Assembly: GCA_024529925.1 (NCBI GenBank)
Contig: JAFEUB010001189.1
Location: 295,001-359,000, forward strand
DNA from: Ophthalmolycus amberensis
Lineage: Eukaryota; Chordata; Actinopteri; Perciformes; Zoarcidae
Direction: 5' to 3'
Length of the DNA stretch: 64,000 nucleotides
Every line of letters begins with the position of its first letter. The first letter of the stretch is position 1. Below are positions 58,788 through 64,000 of the stretch, one piece after another. A model generated the notes under the pieces. It had not been told where the DNA came from, searched no databases, and worked only from the letters and a program-made list of their open reading frames with translations. A program made the translations under genes and the position numbers.

Positions 58788-59754
58788 ACAATTCTATACC
58801 TTCAATCATTCTACTAAATGGAGAGGAGAAAAGCATTCCCCTTCAGGAGGCCACACATTTTAAGGTCACAGACTGCTTTACATATTTCAATCAGGAGAGA
58901 CAAGTGAATCATTAGTAGTTGACCTTTATTACGACAGATGCTGCGTTCATGAGTTACACGGAAATTCTTTGGCGCTTGAACTCGAGGAGGAGATTTGTGA
59001 TCGAGCTGTGATTGCCCTGAGCGGCAACAATATAAATCCCCCCGTGGAGTCCAGACACTGGTGGCTGATGAGGCTGATAGAATGATGAGTTGATGAAGCT
59101 GATGAATCTGCGAAGATTGGGCGGCGATGGTGAGGTGGAGGGTTGCGTAACAGCAGCATGAACGTACTGAAGGTAGAGAGACAATCATATTTAAGAGAGA
59201 CAGCAGCAAGATGATAGGCTAACGACGTCCTTGTGTCGTTGTGCTATTGGCTAGAGAGACCAGCTGATCTAGACAGTGGATATCATGATTGACAGCCCCA
59301 AACAATAACATTGCCTGCATGAGGAGTGATGCAGATGTATGGTCAATAAGCTATGGGCTTAGGTATGCAAGAGTGTAGTCTTCCTGTCTGAACTTACGCT
59401 AGAGCTTCATTTAGGCATACGAATAGCACCTCATTTAGAAGACATAGTTAAATCAAGCAGGATTAACACTCATTAAATAAATAATCTTCCTAAATGTTTA
59501 TATATATATTTCAGAATGTTCCCTACCACCACCTCTAGTTCCAAAATTGAAAAAGCTATTCACCAACATTATATGGAATAATAGACGCCCCAGAATAAGT
59601 CTATCCATCTTGTCTCTCATACCTTAGAGGGGCGGTTATGTTGCCTTGATCTCTTGTGATATTACTATGCCGCCCAGCTGAGAACCACTATCTTTTTTTT
59701 CTCATCTGAAAATCCAATAAAAACATGATTAATGTCTGTCATGTTGTAAACAAA

Positions 59755-60040
59755 CATGTGGTGGAGGTCAGGTTCTTTCTTGCTTTAGTCTAACATGGGG
59801 GAACGAGGACAACACTCCAAAAAAACCTTCTACATACATATGGTCTTTAGCAAAGCCACTTTCTGCTTTAGAGTGAGTGCAAAGCTGCTATATGGCAAAG
59901 GTCAAGTTTCTGTAACAAATGACCCATCGGTCTCTCTATCTGTGCTGAATCCAAGCTTAAATGCCTTGAGGGAGGATTCGGAGTGGAGGTTACACTTGAT
60001 AAATGGCAGGATGCTAAAGTTACCCCTTGACTCATAGGTT
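59755..60040. other. Open frame of unknown meaning inside the L1 relic
   Basis: An 80-codon + frame at 59795-60037 (MGERGQHSKKTFYIHMVFSK...) has no motif that I recognise. Given its position between L1 C-terminal pieces it may be part of the decayed LINE or a later insertion. Confidence 0.25.
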
Positions 60041-60310
60041 TTTATTTTGGGGTCCCGGGTAAATCATTTATACAGAGTTGTAAACAAATAATCTTTGATA
60101 TGTGCTTGCTAAAAGCAAGACGTCTAATTGCCCTCTGGTGGAAAAATGTTAACAGACGTACAGAACTAGGTCAATGGCTGAAGAAATGTCTTGCTGTCTG
60201 TCAATGGAAATAATGACCTACATCCTTGAAGATGGGTGGCATGTAAGATGTTAAGTGACATGGTGGTAATAGGTACGAATGGAACCTTGAATCTGATAAA
60301 GTAAACAGAG

Positions 60311-63300
60311 AAAAGTATAAGTTGTTATTTTTTCCTTCCTTTCTTTTTTCTTTTGTTAACTTATTGTGGTTTTTCTTCCACTTTCCTTATCATTTTTGAA
60401 GCACTTGTAGAGAAATTCATTGACCTTTCTGTCATGACCTACTTTGTACTTTTTGCCACTATGATGTTAAATACAGAGCCCTCAGTGGTTTACTTTCTAC
60501 ACTTATTCTTTCCTTCTAAGAAATAATCATTGTGGATTTTCTTTGGTCATTACTGAGCTACTGGCTGCTCATACATGATTCAGCGATCGGTAACTATGCC
60601 AACAAATTTGAAAGTCTTGAATAAAGATGAGTCCTTGATGAATGAGAGGGTATAATGTGTTTTTTGAGTGTTGGGGGCATTTAGTGAGGTCTTGTGGAAT
60701 TCACTCAAAATATCTCCCAGCCACCCCTATGACATAAATTATTTTTTTTTTAACGGATTATTGTGGCAGCTCTGCAGGCGTGCACAGAAATTTGACAAAA
60801 TGCACACAAAACAAATGTGATGTCGTGACTTTACTTGAACTGCATTAATACTAATCCAAAGAGAGAGCGGTAGAGAAAGGGGGAGTAGAGTAAAAACAGA
60901 GAGAGAAAGAGAGAGATCGAGACAATGAGTGATTATAGTCCCTGGGTCACTGTTGGATTCGAGGATGTTGCGTTCATGTATGAATGAAGCTGGTGACGGG
61001 CGTGGATAATGAGTCTCTAGGCAGGTTTAATCTGCTCATTTCTCTTGCAGAAGCTATTTCAACAGTCTTGCATAAGTACAAAAACACAGGATATTATTAA
61101 TAAAACATGTGTGCTGGAAGACAAAATCTGTCAATAGCATCTGTTGCTGTAAAGGGAATTTCTTTTCAGCAGCTGATAGAACAGTGAAAAGGGAAACACT
61201 TTCGGCATGCATTTAGGTAGAAGTGGTTTATTCCCGCCCTGGCAAAGGAAAGACGGGATTTACATACTGGCCTCCAGTGCCCTCTTTCCTCGGGAAGCAC
61301 CAATCACATACAGCAGAGTGGAAAGCAGCACTGCCAGCATAATTCTAGATCGCATCAAGCACCACGGCTGTTTTCAGAAAGCAGCCAGGCGCAAGTAGCC
61401 TGAAGTTTATTTAAATGTCAGAATCAACAGGGGCAGCTAAGAAAATGCTGAAGAATGACTCATATCATCTAAGCATGTGCTCCTGTGTGTGTGTGTCCAT
61501 TGGATGGGAGATTCCTTCGAGATACTCTCAAGTTGCACTCAAAGCATTTTCTGTCACCAGTAAGAAAGTAGTTGTGGGGCTGTACTGGACTGTTTGAAGC
61601 TGCATTCATAACATTGAGATTCAAATTCTAAATCAAAATTAAAATGCTGCGCTCTTTTATTTTTAAGTTAGAATATTTCATCATAAAAATCATTCAAATC
61701 AACTTTCTTTAAATCGGTAATTTCTTCCATGAGTTTTGTTTGATTGCTCCGAGACCGCCCCATTAACACAAGTGTGTCCTTTGTGTGCAATGAGTGGATA
61801 GCATTGTGAAAACATTGTTTTTTAAAGGCTAAACAGAAACAAATATGGATTGAAGTAAGATTTCTCCTATTATAAAAACATGTTATGAAATCTGTAAATG
61901 ATATGTCTATCTTTTTTAATTTATATTGACTTTTGGACTTTACACTTTGGAAATGTTGGATCACACGAGTTGTAGACAATCCCACGCAGCCTGCTTGGTA
62001 TACTTTGGACTCATGGTGTGAGCGGTACTTGAGCGGAAAGAAAAATGTATTTTCACTGCGGTCAAAAATGTGTGCTCTCCCGCTTATCGCACATAAAGGG
62101 AAGCCCGCATCTGTATTAACGAAGCGGTCTCGCAGCGATCTCACATCAGCGTGAATTACTTTTGTATAATAATAACAAAAAATCTATTTTGTCTGCTTAT
62201 TTTTAGGGTGATCACGGCATAAAATGTGACGACAGACATTCAAAACTTCATTCGCTGACCTGAATAAAATCTTTGAATGTAAAAATAAAAAGACAAATAG
62301 CTACATTTTACAGATTTCAACTACGAATTTAGTCTTTGCTTTGTTTGAAGAAAGATGAATGATCTCCTTTTGTAATTGGCAGTGTTATTATGCCCTGTGG
62401 GTGTTAGCACTGGGAAGTAACTTGAGTGAAATTGTATCAACATCTCAGATCCGGTGAGGTTTAGGCTGCCGCCTAACTGGCCAACCTTGTTGTCATTCCT
62501 TAAAAAAAAAACCCAACGCAGCAGTCTCAATCTCAAATAGCTGGGCCCCTTTCTTATAGCCACCGCTGTAATTTTGAGGATCATGTGTTGTGAAAATACC
62601 TGTCCGCCACGCTTACTTTCTCTGGTCAGGGAGCAGAGATGACAAAACACCACGGGTGGTGTCACCCTGGATGTCAGCCAGACCCCCACAGCTGGTGGCC
62701 TGACACAGGCTGACAGGTCCAGTCACGTCTTCCAGATAAAGCCCTCTAGACAAGTTGTCCAATGTCATGTTGTCAATCTGATTACACAGTCTTCATGTGT
62801 CATGTAGTGGCAAAACAAGATCTCAAAACGTAACCTGTTTAACAGACCAGGCATACAAATGAACTATATTTACAACTCTCATATCTAATTGTTTTGTCAC
62901 ATATGTAGAAATGTTTATCTTCCCATCACACTGATCTTGATTAACATAAGGTCAATGCATGTGTGGTACTGTACTTTAAATCCCCTCAGGAGCTGTGGGT
63001 CCGGTGAGCCGCCCTCTGTGGTTCAGCTACAGCATCTGTTATCAAGTAGAGAAAAACTAGAAAAACATGCGTACGCAATGTGGCATATTGTGTCTTCTTT
63101 TTACCATCCGACATGACAGACAAAGGACAGAAAGTAGGACAATGCCAGCAGAAACCCCCATCTCAAGGTAAGTGATGTTTGAATAAAGGTAATTCTGCTG
63201 AGTTCAAGCCCCATCAAACTGTCAATGTGACATGTGCAGGTAATTTTGCTGACGCTAGTCTCCTTTCATGCCAAGGACAAGTGCATGACGTGCGTCACGT

Positions 63301-63620
63301 TTCCCCCCATTTACAAGAGACATGCTGTTGCAGGTCCATCTCTAATAGTCAGTATTCAGAGACTGTGATGTAGTGCTTTTGCTATTAAATCTGTTATTCT
63401 CCTGCTTAAGTGCATCTGTTTGATGATGTAATCCAAAACGTAAATATAAGGCATTTTGTTGTTCTCTCTTTCTATCGTACACTAAAATGATGGTCATCAC
63501 ACAGACGCCCATGTTACAGGGTTTCCCCATTCAGCGACACACACGCCAAGAAACCAATTCTGATTATTGGCAGCTCTATTCTGAGGAAGCTGAAGTTAGC
63601 GACAGCATATTTAAGTTCCT
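60311..63620. other. Probable mtnr1a intron or intergenic, no gene recognised
   Basis: The longest frame is on the minus strand at 61668-62144 (158 codons). It is AT-rich, Phe/Ile/Lys-heavy and has no recognisable motif or splice partners. A GA-rich simple stretch lies at 60860-60922. Confidence 0.4.
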
Positions 63621-63624
63621 TCTG

Positions 63625-63808
63625 TGTGGAGATTGCATGTTTTCCCACGTGGCAGCTGTGGGTTCTCTCTGTGTTCTCCGGCTTCCTCCCACAGTCCAAA
63701 AGACATGCAGCTTGGGTTCGTTGATGACTCTTAATTGTTTTTCTCTATGTGTCAGCAACCTGTCCTGGGTGTACCCTGCCTTGCACAGTGTCAGCTGGGA
63801 TCGGCTTT
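63625..63808 (-). mobile_element. Common fish interspersed repeat, inverted partial copy
   Basis: Reverse complement of the family seen at 42204-42488: gtgtggagattgcatgtttt, tgttctccggcttcctccca, cagtccaaaagacatgcagc and a cagctgggatcgg end. It is at the right edge of the window but appears complete on the right side up to about 63808. Confidence 0.6.
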
Positions 63809-64000
63809 AGTTGTGACTAAAGCACGTTTTAGTCACAACTCCCAATTGTTAAAAACATCATTGTTGCAAAACTGACTTTGTTTGTTTCCTCTGTGGAAAT
63901 CCCATCAAACATACAAAGAACAAACTGGAAGCAGAGCCCGAAAGAACAGAATAGAGACCGATTATCTGCTGAATAGAGGTTTTTTTTTTTTAGGCTGTTA

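Larger units (their letters stand above)
56840..60310 (+). mobile_element. Ancient L1-like LINE, heavily decayed and interrupted
   Basis: Fragments appear in order on the plus strand. ORF1 piece at 56900-57120: frames giving ITHLPEKAAGDDTM, CAFLESWLPEASG and IKSAHPI. ORF2 pieces: VDPLEINKAFKLLHE (57775-57819); QNGFIKGRIFNTTG (58040-58080); a decayed motif A, LVPEEACDGVKWPYVF (58107-58154); RGCHQGCPLSPL near 58257-58290 (RT motif B). C-terminal pieces include SLSILSLIP with a Y-Y-A-A-Q-L-R segment (59600-59690) and KARRLIALWWKNVNRRTELG leading to QWLKKCLAV (60112-60195). These match the order of a fish L1/Tx1-type element. Stops and frameshifts are dense. The 58321-58787 repeat and its SINE interrupt it. 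Limits are approximate. Confidence 0.65.

Noticed and set aside
61668..62144. Minus-strand frame of 158 codons
   Set aside because: AT-rich, no recognisable motif, no splice partners or promoter signals; length is possible by chance in 64 kb of AT-rich DNA.

Overview
The window looks like a stretch of a ray-finned (teleost) fish chromosome. It contains a vertebrate melatonin receptor exon, GT-AG split genes, many dinucleotide microsatellites and a dense set of fish-type mobile elements (L2, Rex1-like and L1-like LINEs, Tc1-like and hAT-like DNA transposons, MITEs, and a tRNA-derived SINE nested in another repeat). There is no sign of bacterial organisation: no operons, CRISPR arrays or rRNA genes.

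Region 1 (about 0.3-9.8 kb, + strand) is the most interesting part. It is a multi-exon gene that I reconstructed from splice sites and reading phase. Its product is acidic and zinc-finger-rich: a C1-type zinc finger split over two exons, a C2H2 and a C2HC finger, a large domain with tyrosine-recombinase (integrase, Crypton-like) sequence motifs, an acidic linker, and a basic helical C-terminal domain with a CxxC pair. One 41-codon phase-0 exon is present twice because of a ~0.44 kb tandem duplication. The large 2.0 kb recombinase exon carries two single-base insertions in short homopolymer runs. Without them it is one open frame that matches the splice phases on both sides. The first coding exon does not join the second in phase, so the 5' end is unresolved.

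Region 2 (about 9.8-39 kb) has no host gene that I can recognise. It holds a possible solo LTR, MITE-like repeats, a Tc1-like transposase relic (~19.2-20.2 kb), pieces of LINEs (26.7, 29.9 and 33.0 kb) and a frameshifted coiled-coil fragment (33.66-34.1 kb).

Region 3 (39-42 kb, - strand) is a 5'-truncated L2-clade LINE. Its reverse transcriptase frame is open for 586 codons and is separated by one frameshift from an endonuclease piece. A perfect 22-bp hairpin lies just beyond its truncated end. From 42 to 48.5 kb there are a fish interspersed repeat, a hAT transposase piece beside a GC-rich block, and two MITE-like elements.

Region 4 (49.6-50.5 kb, - strand) is exon 2 of a melatonin receptor 1A gene (mtnr1a), encoding TM2 through the C-terminus. 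Exon 1 was not found and probably lies beyond the right edge, so 50.5-64 kb would be its first intron, or at least its 5' side. That stretch is filled with a Tc1-like relic, an L2 tail, an ancient L1-like LINE (56.8-60.3 kb), and two inverted copies of a ~0.3-0.45 kb repeat whose third copy is at 38.2 kb.
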